Below are positions 17,602-27,275 of a DNA stretch of 64,000 nt, piece by piece. The position numbers were made by a program, and so were the translations under genes. Source of the stretch: Cellulomonas carbonis. GTDB taxonomy: Bacteria > Actinomycetota > Actinomycetes > Actinomycetales > Cellulomonadaceae. Location of the stretch: NCBI RefSeq assembly GCF_014636275.1, contig NZ_BMEB01000006.1, forward strand, positions 62,001 to 126,000, given 5' to 3'. How positions within the stretch are numbered: position 1 is the stretch's first letter; each line of letters opens with the position of its first letter. Below the pieces are notes generated by a model that was not told the origin of the DNA, did no database searches, and saw only the letters and a list, made by a program, of their open reading frames with translations.

Positions 17602-17607
17602 AGCGTA
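17602..17607 (-). promoter_or_regulatory. -10 box (TACGCT) of the GH15 gene
   Basis: TACGCT on the minus strand ends 7 nt before the GTG at 17594. It suggests a leaderless transcript separate from the upstream transporter operon. Confidence 0.4.
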
Positions 17608-17694
17608 GGCGGCCCGTGCCGCGAGCGACCAGCCGCCCCTCATCGACGGAGCGGCCATCGGTGCGGCCGACGGCCCGGTGCACAGCGCCCGACG

Positions 17695-18990
17695 TCAGGA
17701 CGCCCGCCGGGCCTCCCGCCGGGGCCCGTCGTCCGACGCTGCGTCCGAGCGGGACTCACGCTGCTGCGCACGCTCGAGGGCCGCGCGCCGCTCCTGCTCG
17801 TTCTCCTGCTCGATGCGCACAGCGGCGTCCTCGTCACGCGTGAGGTTGACGCTCGACTCGGGGTCGAAGACGAGGATCCGACCCGGGTCGAGGAACAGCT
17901 CGGCCCGGTCGCCGTCCCGCACGCGGCTCTCCGAGGAGAGCACCGCGACCACCTGGCTGCGCATGCCCTCGCCGTCGAGCTCGCGGTCGAGCTCCTCGAG
18001 CTTGGCCGCGACGTCGGGGTTGGTGTCGAACGGGATGTACGCGTACAGCTCCGACCCGAGCCACTCCGTCACGTCGATGTCGACGCCGAACGTCACGCCA
18101 CGGCGGCCCTCCTCGACGAGCGAGGCGTCCTCGAGGTGCTCGGGACGGATCCCGACGATGACGAGCCGGCGGTCGCCCACCGCCGCCCGCAGCGCGTCGT
18201 CGAGCGGCACGTCCACGAACGGCAGGTGCAGGACGTCGCCGCGGACCTCGCCGGGGACGAAGTTCATGGGCGGCGACCCGATGAACCCGGCGACGAACAG
18301 GTTGACCGGCTGCTCGTACAGCCCGCGCGGGCTCGCCACCTGCTGGAGCTCGCCGCGGCGCAGCACCGCGACGCGGTCACCGAGCGTCATCGCCTCGGTC
18401 TGGTCGTGGGTCACGTACACCGTCGTCGTGCCGAGCCGACGCTGCATGCGCGCGATCTCCGTGCGCATCTGCCCACGGAGCTTCGCGTCGAGGTTGGACA
18501 GCGGCTCGTCGAAGAGGAACGCGTCGGCCTGGCGCACGATCGCGCGGCCCATCGCGACGCGCTGGCGCTGGCCGCCAGAGAGGTTCGCGGGCTTGCGCTC
18601 GAGGTGCTCGCGCAGCTCGAGGGTGTCGGCCGCCTTCTCGACCCGCCGCCGCACCTCGTCGTCGCTGAACTTCCCCTTCGCCAGACGCAGCGGGAACGCG
18701 ATGTTCTCGAACACCGTCAGGTGCGGGTACAGCGCGTAGTTCTGGAACACCATCGCGAGGTTCCGGTCGCGCGGGGCCTTGTCGTTGACGCGCTTGCCGG
18801 CGATCTCCAGGTCGCCCGCAGTGATGTCCTCCAGGCCGACGATCATCCGCAGCAGCGTCGACTTCCCGCAGCCCGACGGCCCGACCAGGATCACGAACTC
18901 GCCGTCCGCGATCTCCAGGCTCACGCCCTTCACGGCGTGGAAGCCGTCGCCGTACTCCTTGACGATGTCCTTCAGGACGATGGACGCCAT
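17695..18990 (-). CDS. sugC: Sugar ABC importer ATPase (SugC/MsmX/UgpC type)
   Basis: A 431-residue CUT1-family ATPase. Walker A GPSGCGKST spans residues 37-45, followed by the Q-loop (MVFQNYALYPH), signature LSGGQRQR, Walker B FLFDEPLSNLDAK and switch TVYVTHDQTEAMTLGDR. The C-terminal regulatory (TOBE/MOP) part contains VGIRPEHLED. The last 40 residues are highly charged (Glu/Arg/Gln) and not part of the family fold. ATG at 18990 is preceded by GAGGAGAG. It follows the two permeases with a 22-bp gap. The symbol follows the LpqY-like binding protein in the operon; such ATPases often serve several importers. Confidence 0.85.
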   Translation of the reverse strand: MASIVLKDIVKEYGDGFHAVKGVSLEIADGEFVILVGPSGCGKSTLLRMIVGLEDITAGDLEIAGKRVNDKAPRDRNLAMVFQNYALYPHLTVFENIAFPLRLAKGKFSDDEVRRRVEKAADTLELREHLERKPANLSGGQRQRVAMGRAIVRQADAFLFDEPLSNLDAKLRGQMRTEIARMQRRLGTTTVYVTHDQTEAMTLGDRVAVLRRGELQQVASPRGLYEQPVNLFVAGFIGSPPMNFVPGEVRGDVLHLPFVDVPLDDALRAAVGDRRLVIVGIRPEHLEDASLVEEGRRGVTFGVDIDVTEWLGSELYAYIPFDTNPDVAAKLEELDRELDGEGMRSQVVAVLSSESRVRDGDRAELFLDPGRILVFDPESSVNLTRDEDAAVRIEQENEQERRAALERAQQRESRSDAASDDGPRREARRAS

Positions 18991-19012
18991 CGATCTCTCC
19001 TCGGTGAAGGGG

Positions 19013-19855
19013 TCAGCCCTTGACGGCACCCTGGGTCAGGCCGGCGACGATCTGCCGCTGGAAGAGGACGACGAGGACGACGACGGGCACGGTCACGACG
19101 ACGGCCGCAGCCGAGATCGATCCCGTCGGCTCCTCGAACTGCGACGCACCCGTGAAGAACGCGAGCGCGGCCGGGACGGGTCGGGCGGTCTCGGTCGACG
19201 TGAGCGAGATCCCGTACACGAAGTCGTTCCACGCGATGAAGAACGCGATGAGGGCCGTCGTGAAGACGCCCGGCGCCGCGAGCGGCACGATCGCCTTGCG
19301 GAACGCCTGCCAGCTGGTCGCGCCGTCGACCTGCGCGGCCTGCTCGAGCTCCCACGGGATCTGCCGGAAGAACGCCGAGAGCGTCCAGATCGAGATGGGC
19401 AGCGTGAGCGAGAGGTACGGGATGATCAGGCCCGCCCAGGTGTCGTACAGCCCGATCGACCGCCACAGGTTGAACAGCGGGATGACGATCGAGATGACGG
19501 GGAAGATCGAGACGCCGAGCGCGGTCGTGAGGATGAGCCGCTTGCCCGGGAAGTCCAGGCGCGCGATCGCGTACGCCGCGAGGGTGGCGAGGACGACGGC
19601 GATCGCCGTCGCGATGAGCGAGATCCCGATCGAGTTGCGCAAGGCCGACAGGAACAGCTCCTGCGCGTTCCCGACGAGGATCTGCTCGTAGTTCCCGAGC
19701 GTCGGGTTCTGCGGCAGGAACAGCCCCGAGTTGAGCTCGCTCGCGGGCTTGAGGCTCGTCGCCGCGATCGACGCAACCGGGAACAGCGCGTACACGAGCA
19801 CGACGACGGTGATGACGACCCAGGCGACCTTCTGCCGCCCGCTCAGCCCACGCAT
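19013..19855 (-). CDS. sugB: Sugar ABC importer permease (SugB/MalG type)
   Basis: A 280-residue inner-membrane protein with six predicted helices. It begins with a membrane segment after SGRQK, has the CUT1 hallmark ATSLKPASELNSG, and carries the EAA loop (LEQAAQVDGATSWQAFRKAI, about residue 185) that docks SugC, ending in RQIVAGLTQGAVKG, the typical MalG-like C-terminus. Its ATG overlaps the stop of the preceding permease by one base (TGATG), so expression is coupled. It pairs with the 335-residue permease upstream. Confidence 0.87.
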   Translation of the reverse strand: MRGLSGRQKVAWVVITVVVLVYALFPVASIAATSLKPASELNSGLFLPQNPTLGNYEQILVGNAQELFLSALRNSIGISLIATAIAVVLATLAAYAIARLDFPGKRLILTTALGVSIFPVISIVIPLFNLWRSIGLYDTWAGLIIPYLSLTLPISIWTLSAFFRQIPWELEQAAQVDGATSWQAFRKAIVPLAAPGVFTTALIAFFIAWNDFVYGISLTSTETARPVPAALAFFTGASQFEEPTGSISAAAVVVTVPVVVLVVLFQRQIVAGLTQGAVKG

Positions 19856-20862
19856 CAGCGCTCCCCCCTCGCCCCGGCCAGGTCCACCTTGAAGAACTTC
19901 ACGGCCGCGACCGAGATCCCGATCACGCACAGGAACAGCAGGACCGACAGCGCCGAGCCGAGGCCGATCTCGAGCCGGCTGATCGACTGGCGGTACGCGA
20001 GCAGCGACAGCACCTCGGTGCCGTTCGCGCCGTTCGTCATGATGAAGACGTTGTCGAAGATGCGGAACGCGTCGAGCGCGCGGAACAGCACCGCGACCAT
20101 GATCGCGGCCTTCATGTTGGGGATCGTCACGCGCCGCAGCCGCTGCCACCACGTCGCGCCGTCGACCGCGGCCGCCTCGTCGAGCTCCCCCGGGACCTGC
20201 GCCAGGCCGGCGAGCAGGAGCAGCGAGATGAACGGCGTCGTCTTCCAGACCTCGGACGCGATGATGACGAACAGGCTCGTGCCCTGCTGCGCGAACCAGT
20301 TGAGGTCCGAGCTGATGCCGGGCACCCAGTCGAACCACTGGTTCACGAACCCGGACGTGATGTCGAACGCGTAGAACCACGCGAACGCCGAGACCACCGT
20401 GATGATCCCGTACGGGACGAGGATCGCGGTGCGCAGGATCCCGCGCAGCGACGTGATCGCCTTGTGCATGACGAGCGCGAGCGCGAAGCCGAGCACGAGC
20501 TCGATGACGACGGTGACGACCGTGATGAGCAGCGTGACCCACAGCGCACGCCAGAAGACGCCGTCGGTGAGGATGACGGCGTAGTTGCCGAACCCCGCGA
20601 AGGACCGCTCGTCGGGCGCGGTGAGCCGGAAGCGGAACAGCGACTCGTAGACGGCCTGGAGGATCGGGTAGGCCGTGACGGCGAGCATCACGACGAATGC
20701 CGGGCCCGCGAGGTACCAGCCGAGGCGCGCCTCGGCGCGGGCGCGGTCGGACGCGCGCGGGCGTCCGCGCGGCGGGCGTCCGGTCACGGCGCTGTCGGCG
20801 GTGCGCGCGGCACCCGCGCGTGCGGTGGAACCGCCGGGGGCGGCGGGGACGGTGGCGCTCAC
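19855..20862 (-). CDS. sugA: Sugar ABC importer permease (SugA/MalF type)
   Basis: A 335-residue permease partner. About 50 residues of Ala/Arg/Gly-rich sequence precede TM1 (GWYLAGPAFVVMLAVTAYPI). The EAA loop reads ELDEAAAVDGATWWQRLRRV (about residue 235). The GTG at 20862 overlaps the stop of the binding-protein gene by 4 bp (GTGA), which fixes the start. With SugB it would form the translocation pore for a disaccharide-sized sugar. Confidence 0.87.
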   Translation of the reverse strand: MSATVPAAPGGSTARAGAARTADSAVTGRPPRGRPRASDRARAEARLGWYLAGPAFVVMLAVTAYPILQAVYESLFRFRLTAPDERSFAGFGNYAVILTDGVFWRALWVTLLITVVTVVIELVLGFALALVMHKAITSLRGILRTAILVPYGIITVVSAFAWFYAFDITSGFVNQWFDWVPGISSDLNWFAQQGTSLFVIIASEVWKTTPFISLLLLAGLAQVPGELDEAAAVDGATWWQRLRRVTIPNMKAAIMVAVLFRALDAFRIFDNVFIMTNGANGTEVLSLLAYRQSISRLEIGLGSALSVLLFLCVIGISVAAVKFFKVDLAGARGER

Positions 20863-22148
20863 AGCAGCTGCTCCCCTCGCAGGACGGCGGTGATGAGGTC
20901 GGTCGCGCGCTGCGGCGTCGAGTCGGGCGACACGTCGGCCGGCGGGTGCCACGTCTCCTGCAGCCCCGCGGAGACCTCGTTGTAGTAGGGCGTCTGCGGG
21001 CGCGGCGCACCGTTCTCGAGCGACTCCCGGATGAGGTCCGCCATGGGGAACTCCTCCTGGACGGCCGGGTCGTCGTACGCCTCGGTCGACGACGGCGGGT
21101 TGCCGTCGGACACGAAGTACTCGGCCTGGCGCTCGGGCGTCGTGATGCACTCCGCCGCGGCGAAGGCGAGGTCGACGTGCTCCGAGAACGCCCCCACGCC
21201 GATGTTGATCCCGCCGTACGGCGGTCGCGCCTGCTCACCCTCGCGGACCTGCGGGTACATCGCCCAGCCGATGTCGTCGACGAGCTCGGCGTCGAGCGTG
21301 CCCGCCTCGACCGCGCCGAGCGTCGCCGTGTAGACGAACGGCCAGTTGACCATGAAGGAGCCGCGGTCGCCCTGGAAGACCGACAGGCTCGCGTTCTCGT
21401 CCGCGGTGGGCAGGCCCGGGCCCCCGAGGCCCTGATCGCCGATCTCGCCCATGATGCGCGCGGCCTCCCGCCCGGCGTCGCTGTCGAGGCCGAGCTCGAC
21501 CGCGTCGGCCTCGGCCTCGGGGTCGGTGACGATCTCACCGCCCGCCGACGCGACGAGCGCGTTGATCCAGACGGTCAGCGACTCGGCCTTGGTGCCCTGG
21601 ACGCCGAGCACGACGTCCTCCGCGGCGGCGACCTCGATGAGCTGGTCCCAGGTGACCGGCTGCGTCATGTCGAGGCCCGCGGCCTCCGCGACGGACACGC
21701 GGTACCAGAGCAGCTGCGTGTTGGCCCAGAACGGCACCGCGACGAGCTCGTCCTCCCAGGTGGCGCCCGCGAGCGCGGCCTCGACGACGCCCTCGCTGAC
21801 GCGCCCGGCGACCTCCTCGGGGACCGGCGCGAGGAACCCGGCGTTGGCGAACTCGGGGATGAACGGCGGGTCGAGGCTCATGAGGTCGATCGACGAGTCG
21901 CTCGCCGCGAGACGGCGCGCGAGCTGCTCGCGCTGCGAGCTCGCGTCCCGCGGGAGCGTCGCGACCTCGATGCGGTACTCGCCGGCCGCCTCGTCGGTGC
22001 ACTCGGCCGCGATCCGCGCCTGGCCTCCCGCGTCGGGGTTGGTGTACCAGGTGAGGACGGGCGTCCCCGACTCGCCGCCGCACGCGGCGAGCACCCCGGT
22101 GGTGGCGAGCGCGGCCGCCGCTGCCACGGCTCTCCGGCGTCGTCGCAC
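20859..22148 (-). CDS. lpqY: LpqY-like trehalose/maltose-type sugar-binding lipoprotein
   Basis: A 429-residue extracytoplasmic solute-binding protein with five N-terminal Arg, a hydrophobic core and lipobox L-A-A-C. Several segments resemble mycobacterial LpqY, the trehalose-binding protein of LpqY-SugABC: REQLARRLAASDSSIDLM, ANTQLLWYR, WINALVASAGGEI, GSFMVNWPFVY, and a C-terminal GINIGVG segment. I therefore infer trehalose or a related alpha-glucoside as ligand; maltose cannot be excluded. GTG at 22148 follows GGGGAGGGACC. It is first of the four-gene importer operon and divergent from the carbonic anhydrase gene. Confidence 0.8.
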   Translation of the reverse strand: MRRRRRAVAAAAALATTGVLAACGGESGTPVLTWYTNPDAGGQARIAAECTDEAAGEYRIEVATLPRDASSQREQLARRLAASDSSIDLMSLDPPFIPEFANAGFLAPVPEEVAGRVSEGVVEAALAGATWEDELVAVPFWANTQLLWYRVSVAEAAGLDMTQPVTWDQLIEVAAAEDVVLGVQGTKAESLTVWINALVASAGGEIVTDPEAEADAVELGLDSDAGREAARIMGEIGDQGLGGPGLPTADENASLSVFQGDRGSFMVNWPFVYTATLGAVEAGTLDAELVDDIGWAMYPQVREGEQARPPYGGINIGVGAFSEHVDLAFAAAECITTPERQAEYFVSDGNPPSSTEAYDDPAVQEEFPMADLIRESLENGAPRPQTPYYNEVSAGLQETWHPPADVSPDSTPQRATDLITAVLRGEQLL

Positions 22149-22386
22149 GGTCCCTCCCCCTCGGTCACCCGCTCCGTCGCGGGGCCCCTCGTCGGACCCT
22201 CGCGGGCCCGCCGGGCGGAACGAGCCGCCGCGTCCATGGCTACACCGGCCGCGGGGGGGCCGCCACCGGAGCGCGGCGGTCCGGCCGGGAGGCACCGCGC
22301 CCGCCGCCTGCCCGGGCCGTCCGACGCCGACCACCGATCGGGACGCCGCTCGTGGCCGCGGCCACCGGGTGCCACCATGGGCGACC

Positions 22387-23040
22387 ATGACCACCCCCGC
22401 TCAGGCCTGGGCCGACCTCATGCAGGGCAACGACCGCTTCGTCCGCGGCGAGATGCAGCACCCGTCGCAGGACGCGCAGCGCCGTGCCGAGGTCAGCGCC
22501 GGGCAGAACCCGTTCGCCGTCGTCTTCGGCTGCTCGGACTCCCGAGCGGCGGCCGAGATCATCTTCGACCGCGGGCTCGGGGACCTGTTCGTCGTGCGGA
22601 CCGCGGGCCACGTCGTCGACACGACCGTCATCGGGTCGATCGAGTTCGGCGTCGACGTGCTCGGGGCGTCGCTCGTCGTCGTCCTCGGGCACGACTCGTG
22701 CGGTGCGGTCGGCGCCGCGGCGCGCGCCCTGCGCACCGGCGAGGTCCCCAGCGGCTTCGTGCGCGCGGTCGTCGACCGCGTGATCCCGTCGGTCGTCCAC
22801 CTGCCGCGCGGCGCCGAGGGCGACCTCGCGGCGGACGAGGACGCGCAGGGCGGTGGGCTCTCGCCCGAGCCGGCCGTGCTCGGTCGCGAGCACGTGCGGC
22901 ACACGGTCCGGATGCTGCAGAGCTACTCGGCGGGCGTGCGCGACGCGGTCGCCGAGGGCCGGTGCGCCGTCGTGGGTGCCGAGTACGCGCTCGCCGAGGG
23001 CCGCGTGCGCCTGGTCGAGGTCGCGGGCGACATCGGCTGA
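22387..23040 (+). CDS. Beta-class carbonic anhydrase
   Basis: A 217-residue beta-carbonic anhydrase, interconverting CO2 and bicarbonate. The zinc ligands are C49 (GCSDSR), H102 and C105 (GHDSCGAV), and the D51-R53 dyad that gates the zinc is present. A block rich in Asp/Glu/Gly (around residue 140-155) is a small insertion. No signal peptide, so cytoplasmic. It stands alone, 27 bp before fumC. Bicarbonate supply for carboxylases is the usual role. Confidence 0.93.
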   Translation: MTTPAQAWADLMQGNDRFVRGEMQHPSQDAQRRAEVSAGQNPFAVVFGCSDSRAAAEIIFDRGLGDLFVVRTAGHVVDTTVIGSIEFGVDVLGASLVVVLGHDSCGAVGAAARALRTGEVPSGFVRAVVDRVIPSVVHLPRGAEGDLAADEDAQGGGLSPEPAVLGREHVRHTVRMLQSYSAGVRDAVAEGRCAVVGAEYALAEGRVRLVEVAGDIG

Positions 23041-23067
23041 CGTGCGCGCGGCTGCGATGATGGCGCC

Positions 23068-24528
23068 ATGACCGACGACGCCGTCACCACAGCCCCCGAC
23101 ACCGCCGGCCACCCCGTGACGCCGGGCTCGCCGCCGCCCGGCTTCCGGGTCGAGCACGACACGATGGGTGACGTCCTCGTGCCCGAGGACGCCCTCTACC
23201 GCGCCCAGACCCAGCGCGCGGTCGAGAACTTCCCGATCTCCGGGACCCGGCTCGAGCGCGGCCACGTCGAGGCGCTCGCCCGCATCAAGAAGGCGGCCGC
23301 CGGCGCGAACGCGCGCCTGGGCGTGCTCCCCGCGGACCTCGCCGAGGCGATCGTCGCGGCGGCCGACGAGGTCGCGTCGGGCGCCCACGACGCGCACTTC
23401 CCCGTCGACGTCTTCCAGACGGGCTCCGGCACGTCGTCGAACATGAACATGAACGAGGTCCTCGCGACGCTCGCGACGCGACGCCTCGGGCGCGACGTGC
23501 ACCCGAACGACCACGTGAACGCGTCGCAGTCGTCCAACGACGTCTTCCCGACCTCGGTCCACGTGGCCGCGACCGCCGGGGTCGTGCGCGACCTCGTGCC
23601 CGCGCTCCAGCACCTCGAGGCGGCGCTGCAGCGCAAGGCCGACGAGCTCGCGACCGTGGTGAAGTCCGGCCGGACGCACCTCATGGACGCGACCCCCGTG
23701 ACGCTCGGCCAGGAGTTCGGCGGGTACGCCGCCGCGATCGGCTACGGCGTCGAGCGTCTCGAGGCGGCGCTCCCCCGCGTGGCCGAGGTCCCCCTCGGGG
23801 GGACGGCGGTCGGGACGGGCATCAACACGCCGGCCGGCTTCCCGCAGACCGTCATCGAGCTGCTGCGCGAGGACACGGGCCTGCCCATCACCGAGGCGCG
23901 CGACCACTTCGAGGCCCAGAGCGCGCGCGACGGGCTCGTCGAGCTGTCGGGCGCGCTGCGCACGATCGCGGTGAGCCTGACGAAGATCTGCAACGACCTG
24001 CGCTGGATGGGGTCGGGCCCCAACACGGGCCTCGGCGAGATCTACCTGCCGGACCTGCAGCCCGGCTCGTCGATCATGCCCGGCAAGGTCAACCCCGTGG
24101 TCCCCGAGGCGGTCCTCATGGTCGCCGCGCGCGTCGTCGGCAACGACGCGACCGTCGCGTGGGCCGGCGCCAGCGGCTCGTTCGAGCTCAACGTCCAGAT
24201 CCCCGTCATGGCGCTCGGGGTGCTCGAGTCGGTGCGGCTGCTGTCGAACGCGTCGCGGCTCCTCGCGGACCGCACGGTCGACGGGATCCGGCCCAACGTC
24301 GAGCGGGCGCGCGCGCTCGCCGAGTCGTCGCCCTCGATCGTCACGCCGCTCAACCGCGTGATCGGCTACGAGGCGGCGGCCAAGGTCGCCAAGCACTCGG
24401 TGGCCCAGGGGATGACCGTGCGCCAGGCCGTCGTCGACCTCGGCTTCGTCGAGCGCGGCGAGGTCACCGAGGCCCAGCTCGACGAGGCGCTCGACGTGCT
24501 GTCGATGACGCGTCCGCCGCAGGCCTGA
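23068..24528 (+). CDS. fumC: Class II fumarate hydratase
   Basis: Fumarase C of the citric acid cycle (fumarate to L-malate), 486 residues. The superfamily signature [12 protein letters not shown] is present with the catalytic Ser in the flexible loop, as are [30 protein letters not shown] (catalytic His region) and [16 protein letters not shown]. The protein has about 25 extra disordered residues at the N-terminus. ATG at 23068 lies 27 bp after the carbonic anhydrase stop. A strong terminator follows at 24552. Confidence 0.97.
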   Translation: MTDDAVTTAPDTAGHPVTPGSPPPGFRVEHDTMGDVLVPEDALYRAQTQRAVENFPISGTRLERGHVEALARIKKAAAGANARLGVLPADLAEAIVAAADEVASGAHDAHFPVDVFQTGSGTSSNMNMNEVLATLATRRLGRDVHPNDHVNASQSSNDVFPTSVHVAATAGVVRDLVPALQHLEAALQRKADELATVVKSGRTHLMDATPVTLGQEFGGYAAAIGYGVERLEAALPRVAEVPLGGTAVGTGINTPAGFPQTVIELLREDTGLPITEARDHFEAQSARDGLVELSGALRTIAVSLTKICNDLRWMGSGPNTGLGEIYLPDLQPGSSIMPGKVNPVVPEAVLMVAARVVGNDATVAWAGASGSFELNVQIPVMALGVLESVRLLSNASRLLADRTVDGIRPNVERARALAESSPSIVTPLNRVIGYEAAAKVAKHSVAQGMTVRQAVVDLGFVERGEVTEAQLDEALDVLSMTRPPQA

Positions 24529-24551
24529 CGCGTCGCCCACCGCGCAGGACC

Positions 24552-24582
24552 GCGCCCCCGGACCACGCGGGTCCGGGGGCGC
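24552..24582. terminator. Terminator hairpin after fumC
   Basis: Arms 24552-24564 and 24570-24582 form a perfect 13-bp GC stem with a 5-nt loop. It lies between the convergent fumC and phoH-like genes and can serve both. Confidence 0.8.
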
Positions 24583-24614
24583 CGTCCGTCCCGGGCTGTG
24601 CCCCGGGACCCGGG

Positions 24615-25955
24615 TCAGGGCTCGATGCCCTCGAGCATCTCCGTGACGAGCGCCGCGACGGGCGACCGCTCCGACCGCGTCAGCGTGACGTGCGCGAACA
24701 GCGGGTGGCCCTTGAGCGCCTCGACCACGGCCGCGACGCCGTCGTGCCGCCCGACGCGCAGGTTGTCGCGCTGCGCGACGTCGTGCGTCAGGACCACGCG
24801 CGAGCCCTGGCCGATGCGGGACAGGACCGTCAGGAGCACGTTGCGCTCGAGCGACTGCGCCTCGTCGACGATCACGAAGGCGTCGTGCAGCGAGCGGCCG
24901 CGGATGTGCGTCAGCGGGAGCACCTCGAGCAGGTCGCGCGCGATGACCTCCTCGACGACCTCGGGCGCGACGAGCGCGCCGAGCGTGTCGAACACGGCCT
25001 GCGCCCAGGGGTTCATCTTCTCGGCCTCGGTCCCCGGGAGGTAGCCGAGCTCCTGGCCGCCGACGGCGTACAGGGGGCGGAAGACCATCACCTTGCGGTG
25101 CCGCCGTCGCTCGAGGACCGCCTCGAGCCCGGCGCACAGCGCGAGCGCCGACTTCCCCGTGCCCGCGCGCCCGCCGAGCGAGACGATGCCGATCTCCTCG
25201 TCGAGCAGGAGGTCGATCGCGATGCGCTGCTCGGCGCTGCGGCCGTGCACGCCGAACAGCTCGCGGTCGCCCCGCACGAGGCGCAGCTGCTTGTCGGCGG
25301 TCACCCGCGCGAGCGCCGAGCCACGCGACGACGTGACGACCGCCCCGGTGTGGCACAGCAGCGGACCGGGCTCCTGGCCCGCGAGGTCGACGTCGGCGAG
25401 GTCGAGCCGCTCGGCCTGGAACAGCGTCGCCATCTGCGCCTCGTCGAGGTGCAGCTGCGTGAGCCCGGTCCACCCCGAGTCGACCGCGAGCTCGGCGCGG
25501 TACTCCTCGGCCGTGAGGCCCACGGCCGAGGCCTTGATCCGCAGCGGCAGGTCCTTCGACACGAGCGTCACCGCAGCGCCCTCGTCGGCCAGGTTCCGGG
25601 CGACGGCGAGGATCCGCGTGTCGTTGTCGCCGAGCCGGAACCCGGCGGGCAGCACCTGCGGGTCGACGTGGTTGAGCTCGACGCGCACCGTCCCGCCCTG
25701 GTCGCCGATGCCGATCGGCTCGTCGAGCTGGCCGTGCGAGACCCGCAGGTCGTCCAGGAAGCGCAGCGCGGCACGCGCGAAGCCGCCGAGCTCGGGGTGG
25801 TGCCGCTTGCCCTCGAGCTCGGTGATGACGACGACGGGGAGCACGACGTCGTGCTCGGCGAAGCGCAGGACGGCCCGGGGGTCGGACAGAAGGACGGAGG
25901 TGTCGAGCACGAACGTGCGTCGGGTCTCCTCGACGGACGTGCTGGCTGCGGCCAC
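24615..25955 (-). CDS. PIN-domain PhoH-family ATPase
   Basis: A 446-residue fusion: an N-terminal PIN RNase domain (about 1-150; acidic residues in [19 protein letters not shown] and [10 protein letters not shown]) and a C-terminal PhoH ATPase (about 240-446) with Walker [13 protein letters not shown], Walker [15 protein letters not shown] and the conserved [10 protein letters not shown]. Such PhoH2 proteins of mycobacteria act as RNA helicase/ribonucleases; this is the same architecture. It is monocistronic, convergent with fumC. A possible -10 box TAGCGT (26121-26126) lies about 165 nt upstream, so the transcript may have a leader. Confidence 0.9.
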   Translation of the reverse strand: MAAASTSVEETRRTFVLDTSVLLSDPRAVLRFAEHDVVLPVVVITELEGKRHHPELGGFARAALRFLDDLRVSHGQLDEPIGIGDQGGTVRVELNHVDPQVLPAGFRLGDNDTRILAVARNLADEGAAVTLVSKDLPLRIKASAVGLTAEEYRAELAVDSGWTGLTQLHLDEAQMATLFQAERLDLADVDLAGQEPGPLLCHTGAVVTSSRGSALARVTADKQLRLVRGDRELFGVHGRSAEQRIAIDLLLDEEIGIVSLGGRAGTGKSALALCAGLEAVLERRRHRKVMVFRPLYAVGGQELGYLPGTEAEKMNPWAQAVFDTLGALVAPEVVEEVIARDLLEVLPLTHIRGRSLHDAFVIVDEAQSLERNVLLTVLSRIGQGSRVVLTHDVAQRDNLRVGRHDGVAAVVEALKGHPLFAHVTLTRSERSPVAALVTEMLEGIEP

Positions 25956-26248
25956 GGCAGGCTCCCTCCGGCGCTCAGCGCCGCTCGTGCCGGCTCGCGC
26001 CTGGACGGCGGTCGACGGCTGGGTGGGGGACGGTCGGCCCTGGGGCCGGTCCGGCCCCCTCCCGGAGCACGTGCTCCATGGGGCCTCCCGAGGACGACGG
26101 GCGTCGTCCTGATGGCTCGGACGCTACGCCCGGCGGTCGCGCGACGTGACGCGCGACACACCCGCCGACGCCGTCGTCACCGGATGTTCACCTGCCCGCG
26201 TCCCGGTGGGCACCCCGGTCCGCCGCGGTGGGGCCGGCGACCGTGACG
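25956..26248. other. Intergenic region between PhoH-like and uppS genes
   Basis: About 290 bp with no credible gene. It holds the 5' end of the PhoH-like gene and the 3' end of uppS. A short inverted repeat (GTCGCGCG 26136-26143 and its complement 26150-26157) is the only structure seen. Confidence 0.5.
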
Positions 26249-27010
26249 TCAGCGGCCGAGGCGGCGCTCGCGTGCCGCGTAGGAGCGCAGCGCGCGGAGG
26301 AAGTCCACGCGACGGAAGTCGGGCCAGTACGCCTCGCAGAAGTAGAACTCGGTGTGGACGCTCTGCCACAGCAGGAAGCCGCCCAGGCGCTGCTCGCCCG
26401 ACGTCCGGATGACGAGGTCGGGGTCCGGCTGACCCTTCGTGTAGAGGTGCTCGGCGATGTGCTCGACGTCGAAGGTCTCGGCGAGCTCCTCGAGCGACGT
26501 GCCGTTGCCCGCGTGCTCGCGCAGCAGGGCCCGGACCGCGTCGGCGATCTCGCGCCGCCCGCCGTAGCCGACCGCGACGTTGACGTGCAGCCCGACGACG
26601 TCGGCGGTCCGCGCCTCGGCGTCGCGCAGCGCGGCTGCGGCGTCCGGCGGGAGGAGGTCGAGCGCTCCCATCACCTGCAGGCGCCACCGGCCGCGGGCCG
26701 CGAGCCCCGCGACGGCGTCCTGGATGATCCCGAGCAGCTCGGTGAGCTCCTCGGGCGACCGCGAGAGGTTGTCGGTCGAGAGCATCCACAGCGTGACGAC
26801 CTGGACGCCCGCCTCCTCGGACCACTCGAGCAGGTCGAGGATCTTGTCCGCGCCGCGGCGGTGGCCGTGCGAGGGGGCCGAGCCGACGCTCCGCGCCCAC
26901 CGCCGGTTGCCGTCGAGGATGACGCCGATGTGCCGCGGGGCCGCCTCCTTGGGCAGCGAGGCGGCCAGGCGGCGCTCGTAGAGCGCGTACACGGGGTGGG
27001 GCAGGCGCAT
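26249..27010 (-). CDS. uppS: Isoprenyl (cis-prenyl) diphosphate synthase
   Basis: A cytoplasmic cis-prenyltransferase that extends allylic diphosphates with IPP to make the polyprenyl carrier lipid for cell-wall synthesis. The catalytic Asp is in VILDGNRRWAR; other family motifs are HGHRRGADKI, TLWMLSTDNLSR, NVAVGYGGRREI and DLVIRTSGEQRLGGFLLWQS. Actinobacteria often have two such enzymes (a short Z-FPP and a long decaprenyl synthase); length alone does not say which this is. ATG at 27010 is preferred because GAGG stands about 6 nt upstream; ATG at 27016 is the alternative. Confidence 0.92.
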   Translation of the reverse strand: MRLPHPVYALYERRLAASLPKEAAPRHIGVILDGNRRWARSVGSAPSHGHRRGADKILDLLEWSEEAGVQVVTLWMLSTDNLSRSPEELTELLGIIQDAVAGLAARGRWRLQVMGALDLLPPDAAAALRDAEARTADVVGLHVNVAVGYGGRREIADAVRALLREHAGNGTSLEELAETFDVEHIAEHLYTKGQPDPDLVIRTSGEQRLGGFLLWQSVHTEFYFCEAYWPDFRRVDFLRALRSYAARERRLGR

Positions 27011-27198
27011 GGACATCCTCGCGGCAGTCGGGACGGGGACACGCTAGCGCCAGCGGGCGCCCTCGCACGGGGAGCCGCCACGATGCGCGCGAGCTCCTCA
27101 CACGATGGGCACGGGCCCGCCCCGGAGGTGCCGTCTCGCAGGTCGGGCGGCACGCCGGGTGGCACGCCGGCCGGGGCCCGTCAGGCACCTACGGTGCA

Positions 27199-27222
27199 GT
27201 AACCTACGCCTGCGTAGGTTAC
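27199..27222. promoter_or_regulatory. Perfect 11-bp palindrome, probable operator of the hemolysin III gene
   Basis: Left arm GTAACCTACGC (27199-27209), 2-bp spacer, and an exactly complementary right arm (27212-27222). It lies about 55 bp before the GTG of the hemolysin III gene, in a region otherwise free of symmetry. Size and symmetry fit a dimeric repressor of the TetR class (inference). Confidence 0.7.
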
Positions 27223-27275
27223 CGACGCGGCCGTACCGTTCCGGTGTGGCACGACGCAGGGAGAAGGAGATCGGT

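Noticed and set aside
22240..25473. An open frame of 1077 codons on the minus strand across carbonic anhydrase and fumC
   Set aside because: It lies antisense to two well-supported enzymes; its protein is a low-complexity mix of Arg, Ala, Asp and Gly, as expected for antisense frames in very GC-rich DNA.
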